In this document: positions 49,326-57,689 of the stretch, one piece after another
Layout of the letters: each line of letters starts with the position of its first letter
Position numbering within the stretch: the first letter of the stretch is position 1
DNA from: an uncultured Clostridia bacterium
GTDB taxonomy: Bacteria > Bacillota > Clostridia > Christensenellales > Aristaeellaceae
Reading direction: 5' to 3'
Assembly: GCA_947624355.1 (NCBI GenBank)
Contig: CANQKI010000004.1
Span: 1-64,000, forward strand
Length of the DNA: 64,000 bases
Program-made: the position numbers and the translations under genes
Notes under the pieces: model-generated
What the model was told of the DNA's origin: nothing
The model's input: the letters and a program-made list of their open reading frames with translations, nothing else
Databases searched by the model: none

Positions 49326-50870
49326 TCAGTCGTAGGTCCATTTGCGCTGGATCAGGCGCTGGAGCATGGTGAACAGGAAAATGAACACGAACAGAATCAG
49401 GGACGCCGCCGCCGCCCGCCCATATTCCAGGTTGCCGTTGATCTGCTCATAGATGTAATAGGTCATGGTGTACATATTGTACGTGGGTCCGGGCCGCCCG
49501 GAAAAGAGCACCACCACGGAATTGAACACCTTGAAGGCCGAGATACTGTTGATAATCAGCACCAGGCCGATGGTAGGCGAAAGGAGCGGCACGGTAATGC
49601 GGAAAAAAATCCGCAGGGCCTTCGCCCCATCCACCCGGGCCACGGTGTAATAATGCCCGTCGATATTCTGCAGGCCCGAAATCAGCAGGATGATGGTGAA
49701 GGGCAGGCTGTCCCACACCCCGTAAATGATCATGGCGGCCATGGAAAAGGCCGGGTTGGTGAGCCAGGCCAGCTTGGGCCCGCCAAACAGGGACAAAATC
49801 CAGTTGATGACGCCGTAATGCTCATGGAACATAAATTTCCATACCAGGCCCACGGCCGTGGCAGAGGTCACCATGGGCAGGAAATAGGCCGTCTGGAAAA
49901 TAGCGCGGCCCCGGATTTTCTGATTGAGCAGATACGCCAGCACCAGCGCCAGCGCCGTGGACACAGGTACGGTGACGAGGACGTAAACAAAGGTGTTCCC
50001 CACGGCCTGGGGAAGCTTGGTGTTGACGCCGTACAAAACGTCCCGGAAATTGCCCAGGCCCCAGCCGCTGAATTCCCCCGTCAGCTTATACCGCTCCTGA
50101 AACGCCATGATGAATACCCGCACCATGGGATAAAGCGTAAACACCGCAACGCCGAAAAAGAAGGGCAGCAGGTAATCCATGGGCTCCACAATATCGGTGA
50201 CCTTTTGACGAAAATCCTCGCCGCCAAAAAAACGCACCGCCCCCAGGGCCAGGCCTAAAATCAGGCATACAGCCCCCGTCCACAGCAGCACTGTGCTGTA
50301 ATAAATGGAGGCATAATGGCTTTCACTCCGGCTGACGTCCCGGCGGATATCCCCCAGGGTAACGCCCCCGGTGGCCGCTTCGGCAGCCGCAATGGCCCCT
50401 GCGAGAATTTCTTCCCGCTGCCCGGTCAGGCTTTCCGTCACCCGGTCCTTCAGCGCCGCCTGGGCTTCGTCCCCTTCGTCCAGGCGGGATACGGCGGCAT
50501 TCGCCAGGGTGTCATACAGGGCAGCCAAGGCGTCTTCGTCCTTTTCCCCCGCCGCCAGGCTTTCCTTTGCGGCGTTTTCGGCCGACCGTTTTTTGGAGGA
50601 AAGGCCGTTGGAAACGAGTCTGCGCTGGGCCGTATCCTCCGCCGAAGCCTCCGCCGCCGCTTTGACGGCGTCCGAAGTCTTCGTGACGAGCAGCTCCATA
50701 TGGTTCTTCGTCACGCGGTCGTCGAATATCCGATGCAGCTGCACGCGCCCATAGATGCCCCAGGCCAGCAGCAGCATGCCAAGCGCCGTCAGCAGCACGA
50801 AATGCACCATCAGGCGCTTTCCCCTGCGTCTTGGGCGTTTCGGCTCCCGGAAGGGCAGTTTTTCGGTCAT
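49326..50870 (-). CDS. Sugar ABC transporter permease with N-terminal TM-ectodomain-TM extension
   Basis: TM1 (HFVLLTALGMLLLAWGIYGRV), ~140-aa Ala/Glu/Lys-rich helical region, TM2 (VLLWTGAVCLILGLALGAV), then MalF-like core (DGHYYTVARVDGAKALRIFFRITVPLLSPTIGLVL). Confidence 0.9.
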   Translation of the reverse strand: MTEKLPFREPKRPRRRGKRLMVHFVLLTALGMLLLAWGIYGRVQLHRIFDDRVTKNHMELLVTKTSDAVKAAAEASAEDTAQRRLVSNGLSSKKRSAENAAKESLAAGEKDEDALAALYDTLANAAVSRLDEGDEAQAALKDRVTESLTGQREEILAGAIAAAEAATGGVTLGDIRRDVSRSESHYASIYYSTVLLWTGAVCLILGLALGAVRFFGGEDFRQKVTDIVEPMDYLLPFFFGVAVFTLYPMVRVFIMAFQERYKLTGEFSGWGLGNFRDVLYGVNTKLPQAVGNTFVYVLVTVPVSTALALVLAYLLNQKIRGRAIFQTAYFLPMVTSATAVGLVWKFMFHEHYGVINWILSLFGGPKLAWLTNPAFSMAAMIIYGVWDSLPFTIILLISGLQNIDGHYYTVARVDGAKALRIFFRITVPLLSPTIGLVLIINSISAFKVFNSVVVLFSGRPGPTYNMYTMTYYIYEQINGNLEYGRAAAASLILFVFIFLFTMLQRLIQRKWTYD

Positions 50871-51934
50871 CAGTACCGTACCCCCGTTTCCCGGTCAAAC
50901 ACGAACACGCCCCGGTTTTTGAGGGACAAGGATACCGTCTGCCCCTTTTTCAGGCCTTCCTCCAGGTCGATATAAGCGCGGAAGGGAACGTCCCCGAAGA
51001 TAAAGGAGGCCATCTCCTCCTTGCCCGTCTTGAACACCCCCGTCACCAGGCACGTCATGGTATCAGGGGTCGCTTCCTTCGCCACGGTGAAGCTTTCGCT
51101 GCGGACGGACAGATTGACCTTTTTCCCGTCCGGCACATTCCGGAACATGGGCAAGGTCACCGAAGCCTTGCCGTCCTCGGTGGCAAACACGCCGTTTTTC
51201 ACGACGCCAGGGATATTGTTGATGGGCGGGTTGCCCAGGAAATCGGCCACGAACTGGTTGGCGGGGTCATCGTACAGGGTCTGAGGCTCGTCGTACTGCT
51301 GGAGTACGCCGTCCCGCATGAGCACGATGTGATCCGAAATGGACATAGCCTCTTCCTGGTCGTGGGTGACGAAAATGGCGGTCACCTGGGTCTGCAATTG
51401 GATGCGGCGGATTTCCTCCCGCATTTCCAGGCGCAACCGGGCGTCCAGATTGGAGAGGGGTTCGTCCAGCAAAAGAAGCCTGGGCTCCTTTACCAGGGCC
51501 CGGGCGATGGCCACCCGCTGCTGCTGGCCGCCGGACAGCTCCTTGGGCTTGCGGTTCAGCAACATATCCACATGCACCAGTTTGGCCATTTCGGTGGCCC
51601 GGCGCACCCGTTCGTCCCGGGGCACCCGCTTGATTTCCAGAGGGAAGCAGATGTTTTCCATCACCGTCATATGGGGATACAGGGCGTAATTCTGGAACAC
51701 CAGGCCGATGCCCCGCTCCTCCGGCGGCAGCTTCGTCACGTCTTCCTCATCAAAATAGATGCTGCCCTCCGTCACCGGCGTAATGCCGGACAGCATGTTC
51801 AGAATCGTGGATTTTCCGCAGCCGGACGGGCCCAGCAGGCAGATCAGTTCCCCGTCCGGCAGCGTCGCCGAAAAGGCGTTCACCGCCGTGACGCCCGGAA
51901 ATTTCTTGGTCACATTTTCAAGCCGTACCTGCAT
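50870..51934 (-). CDS. Sugar ABC transporter ATP-binding protein (UgpC/MsmK/MalK type)
   Basis: GPSGCGKSTILNMLSGI, LSGGQQQRVAIARALVKEPRLLLLDEPLSNLDARLRLEMREEI; C-terminal TOBE-like region; TGATG overlap with the permease. Confidence 0.95.
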   Translation of the reverse strand: MQVRLENVTKKFPGVTAVNAFSATLPDGELICLLGPSGCGKSTILNMLSGITPVTEGSIYFDEEDVTKLPPEERGIGLVFQNYALYPHMTVMENICFPLEIKRVPRDERVRRATEMAKLVHVDMLLNRKPKELSGGQQQRVAIARALVKEPRLLLLDEPLSNLDARLRLEMREEIRRIQLQTQVTAIFVTHDQEEAMSISDHIVLMRDGVLQQYDEPQTLYDDPANQFVADFLGNPPINNIPGVVKNGVFATEDGKASVTLPMFRNVPDGKKVNLSVRSESFTVAKEATPDTMTCLVTGVFKTGKEEMASFIFGDVPFRAYIDLEEGLKKGQTVSLSLKNRGVFVFDRETGVRY

Positions 51935-51991
51935 ACGATTTCCTCTCTGTTCAGGCTTTCGTGCGGAAAGACCGCCCTGGGCCTCTCATTG

Positions 51992-52028
51992 AAAAAAAGG
52001 AGAACCGGAAGAAGCCTCCGGTTCTCCT
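51992..52028 (-). terminator. Strong terminator between SBP gene and ATPase/permease genes
   Basis: Minus strand GGAGAACCGG...CCGGTTCTCC followed by TTTTTTTC. Confidence 0.8.
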
Positions 52029-52040
52029 GAAAGGATGGGA

Positions 52041-53300
52041 TTATTCGCCCTTGAGCGCTGCGTTGCAGGTGGCAACACAGGCGGCCAGCGCTTCTTCCAC
52101 ATTGGCGTCCGCATTGCCGGCCAGATTGTAAACCAGCTCCTCCACGGCGGTGCGCACTTCATTCGAGCCGGTGATGGCAGGGAAGGTGACGCCCTGCTCC
52201 AGGGAGGCCATCACGACGTCCAGGCCCTTATTGCCCGCCACGTATTCGTCATAGCCTTCCACCTTCTGGGCGTTGATCCAGGGGGTGACGGAATCCCGGG
52301 CCTCGGCCCAGCTGGCAGACACTTCACCCTCGGTCAGCATGTATTTGACAAACAGATACGCACCCATTTCCCGCTCGGCCTGATCCTTATAGTGGAACAC
52401 GATGGGGCCGCGGTTGAAGATCGGGATCGCGCCGGGCTTACCGGCCACAGTGGGAGAAATGGCCACTTCGTACTCAAGGTTCACAGGCGTGATGTAACCC
52501 GTATTGACGATGGACGCGTACAGCATCACCACGCTGCCGTTGCCGAAATCATCGGAGAACCAGCCGCCGGAAGGAGACGTAACCGCAAAATTGCCCTTGG
52601 CGCACTGATTCTGGAACCAGGTGAACACATCGGCGGCGTCAGCGAAACCGACTTCCTTCTTTTCCATGTCAATGTAGCTGTAGCCGTTTCCGAGCAGCTG
52701 GGTCTGGGCAAAGTCCACGGCGCCGTCGATGCCGAAGGGCGTCTTGTCAGGATAGGCGGCCTTGATCTTGTCGCAGGCGGCGGTCAGTTCGTCCCAGGTG
52801 GTGGGCACGGGGATTTCCAGTTCGTCCAGCAGGGTTTTATTGTAGAACAGGACGGGAGCGGTAGTGTCGCCGGGCAGCCAATGAATGTTGCCGTCGTCGG
52901 TGCTGTTCATTTCCTCGATGAGGTATTCGGGAAGCAGGGAATCAAAATCCGGAATCCCGATTTCCTCGTCGTAAATATACTCGTTCAGGTTGGCCACCAG
53001 CCCTTCGGGCACGTATTTTGCGGCGGTGGAATTGAAATCAAAGATGATGTCGGGGCCCACGCCTTCCGCCACAGATCTGTAGGTATCGGTTTCCTTGGGC
53101 TGGTTCTGCACCACGACTTCATACTTGTCCTGGGACGCAGTAAAGTCAGCGGCGATTTTCTGCAGCTGGGTCTCCTGCTCGCCCGTGAAAGTAGTATTCC
53201 AAATGGTCACGGTGACCTTGTCTTCCGCTACAACGGGAGCGGCGCAGCACAGCGCCAGCACCAGCGCCAGGATACCGGCCATCAAGGTGCGCATTTTCAT
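52041..53300 (-). CDS. Extracellular solute-binding protein (family 1)
   Basis: Signal peptide MKMRTLMAGILALVLALCCAAPVVAEDKVTVTIWN; SBP body; upstream of ATPase and two permeases. Confidence 0.92.
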   Translation of the reverse strand: MKMRTLMAGILALVLALCCAAPVVAEDKVTVTIWNTTFTGEQETQLQKIAADFTASQDKYEVVVQNQPKETDTYRSVAEGVGPDIIFDFNSTAAKYVPEGLVANLNEYIYDEEIGIPDFDSLLPEYLIEEMNSTDDGNIHWLPGDTTAPVLFYNKTLLDELEIPVPTTWDELTAACDKIKAAYPDKTPFGIDGAVDFAQTQLLGNGYSYIDMEKKEVGFADAADVFTWFQNQCAKGNFAVTSPSGGWFSDDFGNGSVVMLYASIVNTGYITPVNLEYEVAISPTVAGKPGAIPIFNRGPIVFHYKDQAEREMGAYLFVKYMLTEGEVSASWAEARDSVTPWINAQKVEGYDEYVAGNKGLDVVMASLEQGVTFPAITGSNEVRTAVEELVYNLAGNADANVEEALAACVATCNAALKGE

Positions 53301-53460
53301 GTCCTTTTCCCTCCTGATTTTCCGAACGTTGATATTTCTGCGAACCAGTCGTCCGCATACGCATACATTATACCGCGATTCAATCCCTGTGTAAATAGAA
53401 AAAATATTGAAAATTTATATCATTTTTTCGGTTGGAAGGTCCGCGCCGCCAATCCAAATA

Positions 53461-53489
53461 TTGACGGAAACGGATGGAGCGATTATAAT
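53461..53489 (+). promoter_or_regulatory. Sigma-A promoter for galE
   Basis: TTGACG (53461-53466), 17 nt spacer, TATAAT (53484-53489). Confidence 0.7.
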
Positions 53490-53524
53490 GAAAACATCGA
53501 AAACACAACGGGAGGCAGATTCTG

Positions 53525-54541
53525 ATGCGGGTATTGCTGACAGGCGGCGCGGGCTATATTGCCACCCATACGGCGGTGGAATTTCTGAACGCGGGGCACG
53601 AAGTCATCATTGCGGACAATTACGTGAACAGCCAGCCCGAGGCCGTGCGCCGGGTGGAGGAAATCACCGGAAAATCCGTCCGGCTCTATGAGGCGGACGT
53701 GTGCGACCATACGGCCATGGAGCAAGTTTTCCGCGAAAACGAAATCGACGCCGTGATCCACTTTGCCGGCCTCAAGGCCGTAGGCGAATCGGTGCACAAG
53801 CCGCTGGAATACTTCCGGAACAATCTGGACGCCACCCTGACCCTCTGCGAAACCATGCGGGCCCACAACGTAAAACGCCTGGTCTTCTCCTCCTCCGCCA
53901 CGGTGTACGGCGTGCCAGACGAGGTGCCGCTGCGGGAGGATATGTTCTGCAAGGGCTGCACCAACCCCTACGGCTGGACCAAATACATGATCGAAAAGAT
54001 TCTGGATTCCCTCGTGGCGGCCGACCCGGAATGGAGCGTGGTGCTGCTGCGCTACTTTAACCCCATCGGCGCCCACGAATCGGGCCGCATCGGCGAAAAC
54101 CCCAACGGCATCCCCAATAACCTGATGCCCTACATTACGCAAGTGGCCGTGGGCAAGCTGGACCACCTGACCGTGTACGGCAATGATTACAACACTCACG
54201 ACGGCACCGGCGTCCGGGATTACATCCATGTGGTGGATCTGGCCCGCGGGCACCTGGCCGCCTGTGATTTCGCCATGAAAAACAAGGGCTGCGAAATCAT
54301 CAACCTGGGCACGGGCACGGGCTATTCAGTGCTGGATATTGTGAATGCCTTCATCCGGGTCAATCAGATCGACATCCCCTATGAAATCGGCCCCCGCCGC
54401 CCCGGCGACATCGATACCTGCTATGCCGACCCCGCCAAGGCGGAAAAGCTGCTGGGCTGGAAAGCGGAAAAGACGCTGGAGGATATGTGCCGGGATTCCT
54501 GGAACTGGCAGAAACAGAACCCCAACGGATACGAAGGATAA
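53525..54541 (+). CDS. galE: UDP-glucose 4-epimerase
   Basis: MRVLLTGGAGYIATHTAVEFLNAGHEV...IHFAGLKAVGESVHKPLEYFRNN...NPYGWTKYMIEKIL. Confidence 0.96.
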   Translation: MRVLLTGGAGYIATHTAVEFLNAGHEVIIADNYVNSQPEAVRRVEEITGKSVRLYEADVCDHTAMEQVFRENEIDAVIHFAGLKAVGESVHKPLEYFRNNLDATLTLCETMRAHNVKRLVFSSSATVYGVPDEVPLREDMFCKGCTNPYGWTKYMIEKILDSLVAADPEWSVVLLRYFNPIGAHESGRIGENPNGIPNNLMPYITQVAVGKLDHLTVYGNDYNTHDGTGVRDYIHVVDLARGHLAACDFAMKNKGCEIINLGTGTGYSVLDIVNAFIRVNQIDIPYEIGPRRPGDIDTCYADPAKAEKLLGWKAEKTLEDMCRDSWNWQKQNPNGYEG

Positions 54542-54544
54542 ATT

Positions 54545-55648
54545 ATGCTTTATAATCTGATCAAAAACATCCTGCCCCATTTCCGGTTTGAAGGGCAGTA
54601 CGAAAGCGTCAGCGAATGCGTAAGCGGCAACGTGAACAACACTTACCGCCTGGTGTACCTGGACGGGGCCCGGGAAAAGCATTACGTGCTTCAGCGGGTG
54701 AACAGCTACGTGTTCCGGGAGCCCCGGCAGGTCATGCGCAATATCGCCCTGGTGACCGATCACCTGCGGGCCGCCATGGAGCGGCGGGGCGAACCCACCG
54801 AGGGCCGGGTGCTGCAATTGATCCCGACAACCACCGGCGACGTGCTCTACGAGGACGGCCAGGGCGGATTTTGGCGGGCCTATAACTTCATCGAAAACGC
54901 CACGGCCTATGACACCGTGGACTCCCCCGCCCTCATGCGGGAAGTGGGCCGGGGCTTCGGGGCGTTCCAGCGGCTGCTGTCCGATTTCCCCGCCGACCGG
55001 CTTTTTGCCTCCATTCCCAATTTCCACCACACCACCAAGCGCTTTTACGCCTTCGTTCACTCCGTGGACGAAGACGCGGCGGGGCGGGTGAGGGAAGTGG
55101 AAAACGAAATCGAATTTCTTTTTGACCGCCGGAAAATGATGGGCTCCATCGTGCGGCTGCTGGACCGGGGAGAGCTGCCCCTCCGCGTGACCCACAACGA
55201 CACCAAGAGCAACAACGTGATGGTGGACAACAAAACCGGCAAGGCCGTCTGCGTCATCGACCTGGACACCGTCATGCCGGGCTCGGCCCTTTACGATTAC
55301 GGCGACGCGGTGCGTTTCGGCGCGTCCACCGCCGCCGAGGATGAGCCGGACACTTCCAAAATCGCCCTGGACATGGAAAAAACCCGGGCCTTTACGATGG
55401 GCTTTGTGGAGGAAACCAACGGCTTCCTCACCCAGAAGGAAATTGAGTTGCTGCCCTTAGGAATCAAGGTGCTCACCTGCGAATTGGCCATGCGCTTCCT
55501 CAAGGATTACATCGACGGCGACGTGTATTTCAAGGTCAATTCCCCCAAGCACAACCTGATCCGCGCCCGGGCGCAGATGGCCCTGCTTGAGGACGTGGAA
55601 AAGAAGGAAGACGCCCTCAACGCCATGATCCGGGACATGATCGATTAA
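54545..55648 (+). CDS. Aminoglycoside-phosphotransferase-fold sugar kinase (NahK-like)
   Basis: SGNVNNTYRLVYLDGAREKHYVLQRVNSYVFREPRQVMRNIALVTDHL; LRVTHNDTKSNNVMVDNKTGKAVCVIDLDTVMPGSALYDYGDAVR; directly after galE. Confidence 0.85.
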   Translation: MLYNLIKNILPHFRFEGQYESVSECVSGNVNNTYRLVYLDGAREKHYVLQRVNSYVFREPRQVMRNIALVTDHLRAAMERRGEPTEGRVLQLIPTTTGDVLYEDGQGGFWRAYNFIENATAYDTVDSPALMREVGRGFGAFQRLLSDFPADRLFASIPNFHHTTKRFYAFVHSVDEDAAGRVREVENEIEFLFDRRKMMGSIVRLLDRGELPLRVTHNDTKSNNVMVDNKTGKAVCVIDLDTVMPGSALYDYGDAVRFGASTAAEDEPDTSKIALDMEKTRAFTMGFVEETNGFLTQKEIELLPLGIKVLTCELAMRFLKDYIDGDVYFKVNSPKHNLIRARAQMALLEDVEKKEDALNAMIRDMID

Positions 55649-55692
55649 TAAACATTTATTTTAAAAAATTTAAGTACAGGAGGTTCTTTGCG

Positions 55693-55719
55693 ATGGTGAA
55701 ACGCCGGATTTCCTTCTAA
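55693..55719 (+). CDS. Putative regulatory leader peptide MVKRRISF
   Basis: ATG GTG AAA CGC CGG ATT TCC TTC TAA with SD AGGAGG (55678-55683), 9 nt spacing; the end overlaps the first pairing segment of an alternative-hairpin leader. Confidence 0.7.
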   Translation: MVKRRISF

Positions 55720-55783
55720 GCGATAGAAGGAAATAAAATCTATCCTTCTATCGTTTTCGGGAAACGAAACAATAGAAAGGATA
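55708..55783 (+). promoter_or_regulatory. Putative translational attenuator (four alternative pairing segments) upstream of ABC exporter
   Basis: 1:2 = ATTTCCTTCTA (55708-55718) / TAGAAGGAAAT (55724-55734). 2:3 = CGATAGAAGGA (55721-55731) / TCCTTCTATCG (55743-55753). 3:4 = TATCCTTCTAT (55741-55751) / ATAGAAAGGATA (55772-55783, one bulge), which sequesters the exporter SD AAAGGA (55776-55781). Confidence 0.75.
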
Positions 55784-55791
55784 ATTGAAAA

Positions 55792-57387
55792 ATGAAGAAA
55801 TATCTGCGAAAGAACGGCGCCTGTTACATGGGTGCTTTGGTTTTTGTGCTCATCAGTACGGTATTTGCGGTTGTGCTGCAATTCTTCAAGGGCGATGTTT
55901 TGGATTATGCAATTGCCGGCGATGCGGGAACAACGTTCAGATACGCCGCCCTGTTGATCGGGTTCATTCTTGGGGAAGTGCTGTTCTATTACTGTTACAG
56001 AAGGTTGAGCGACCGGTTTTCCGTGGGCTGTCTTCGGCTTCTGAAGCGCGATATTTTCGCAAGCATCCTTCGGCGGGACTATGTAACGTACAAAGAAAAA
56101 CCCCAGGGAGAGTATGTGGCAAAATACGCCAACGAGGTCGATCTGATCCGCTCCCGCTATTTTCAGATGCTGCCCCTGTTTTGGGAGATCCTGCTGAAAA
56201 TCATTTTCGTCAGTTTCGCTTTGTTCCTTTTGGATTGGCGAATCGCCCTCGTCACGATCCTGCTTTTGACGACGCCCCTCTATGTGCCAAAGCTCATTGA
56301 AAAGCGGCTGCAAAAGGCAACGGACGAATACTTCAAATCGGTCGAAGAGAACCTGGCAAAAGTGAACGACTGGCTCAGCGGGTTTGAAATCATCAAAAAT
56401 TTTTCAATCGAGAGGCAAATCCTTTCGAAGTTTGACGAATCCAACGCACTGTCCATGGACAAGCTTCTCCGCGATACGGCTTTGGGCGCGACGGCGCAGC
56501 TGATTACAACGCTGATTTCCTACCTGTCGTATTTTATCGTCCTTGCGTGTTCAACCTGGCTTGTCCTGGCGGGCGAATTTTCGGCGGGCGATTTTTTCGT
56601 TGCAATCGGCATGATCGACCAGCTTTCCTATCCGCTCATCTCTTTGGCGGAGATTATCCGCCAGCTGATCGCCATCCGGCCGTCCTGCGCGGCGATGGAG
56701 CAGTTTGTCTCACAAGGAAACGGTGATACAAACGCGAGATCTCTGCCCGGTATCGAAAAGGAAATCCGCTATGACGGCGTTTCTTTCGGATATACAGACG
56801 ACCGCCCGCTTTTGCAGGGCTTTACCTTCACGGCGGAAAAAGGCAAAAAATACCTGATCAAAGGCTCCAGCGGCTGCGGAAAAACGACCGCCATCAATCT
56901 GCTTCTGCGCTATTATGACGCTGCAGGCAGCCAGATCACCATGGACGGCGTGCCGATCAGCGAATATGATACCACCTATTCTGCCATTACCGTTGTCAGG
57001 CAGGAAGCGGTTTTGTTCCACGACACGCTGCGGAACAACCTGACAATGTACTGCGATATGCGTGATGAAGAACTCATAAAGATGCTGCGAAATCTCGGTC
57101 TTGACAGGTTTGCCAATTTGCAGGGGCTGGATGCCGTCATTACGGAAAACGGCGCAAACCTTTCCGGCGGTGAGAAAAAGCGGATCTGCCTGGCGCGGGC
57201 GCTGCTGCGGAACACCGGCGTCTTAATCCTCGATGAGCCCCTTGCCAATCTCGATGAAGGCACCGCAAAAAAGATCGAAGATTTGCTTTTGTCTATTTCG
57301 GGAAAGCTGCTGCTGGTTGTGTCCCACCAGTTTTCTGAGGAAAAGCTGCGCCTGTTCGATAATGTGATCGTGCTGGGAGCGCAGTAA
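55792..57387 (+). CDS. ABC transporter half-exporter (fused permease and ATP-binding domains)
   Basis: N-terminal TM domain; GSSGCGKTTAINLLLRYYD, LSGGEKKRICLARALLRNTGVLILDEPLANLDEGTAKKIEDLL. Confidence 0.93.
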   Translation: MKKYLRKNGACYMGALVFVLISTVFAVVLQFFKGDVLDYAIAGDAGTTFRYAALLIGFILGEVLFYYCYRRLSDRFSVGCLRLLKRDIFASILRRDYVTYKEKPQGEYVAKYANEVDLIRSRYFQMLPLFWEILLKIIFVSFALFLLDWRIALVTILLLTTPLYVPKLIEKRLQKATDEYFKSVEENLAKVNDWLSGFEIIKNFSIERQILSKFDESNALSMDKLLRDTALGATAQLITTLISYLSYFIVLACSTWLVLAGEFSAGDFFVAIGMIDQLSYPLISLAEIIRQLIAIRPSCAAMEQFVSQGNGDTNARSLPGIEKEIRYDGVSFGYTDDRPLLQGFTFTAEKGKKYLIKGSSGCGKTTAINLLLRYYDAAGSQITMDGVPISEYDTTYSAITVVRQEAVLFHDTLRNNLTMYCDMRDEELIKMLRNLGLDRFANLQGLDAVITENGANLSGGEKKRICLARALLRNTGVLILDEPLANLDEGTAKKIEDLLLSISGKLLLVVSHQFSEEKLRLFDNVIVLGAQ

Positions 57388-57403
57388 AACCGCAATATGG
57401 AAC

Positions 57404-57450
57404 AAGCCAATGACCTGCAAAAATTGCTTTTCGGTCATTGGCTTTTCCTT
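57404..57450 (+). terminator. Terminator after ABC exporter
   Basis: AAGCCAATGACC (57404-57415) / GGTCATTGGCTT (57433-57444), perfect 12 bp, then TTCCTT. Confidence 0.75.
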
Positions 57451-57547
57451 CTCTGTAAACACCGCCGCTCAAGCGGGAGGAAAACTGCTGCTCAGAAGCG
57501 CGTTTGTCAAAACCCTATTCCAAAATCTCCGGTCCTATCAAACGGAA

Positions 57548-57582
57548 AACGCTCCGGAGATGTTGTCCTCGTCCGGAGCGTT
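57548..57582 (-). terminator. Minus-strand terminator downstream of rubrerythrin
   Basis: AACGCTCCGG / CCGGAGCGTT, followed by TTTCCG on the minus strand. Confidence 0.5.
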
Positions 57583-57689
57583 CCCTGCCGCCGCCCGGCA
57601 TGTCTCCGTCAATGACGGGCAGGCCCGGGCCGCAGCGGCTTTATGATCGGCGTTTCAAGCGGAAAGCCGCTTTTATGCGCCAATGTTTC

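Noticed and set aside
55720-55757. Hairpin 55721-55753 as a simple intrinsic terminator
   Set aside because: Only four T residues follow before CGGG, and the same bases take part in two other strong pairings including one over the downstream SD; a translational switch explains it better.
57388-57689. Small ORFs after the ABC exporter as a novel peptide gene
   Set aside because: Overlapping ORFs coincide with terminator hairpins, lack good SDs, and show no protein-like composition.
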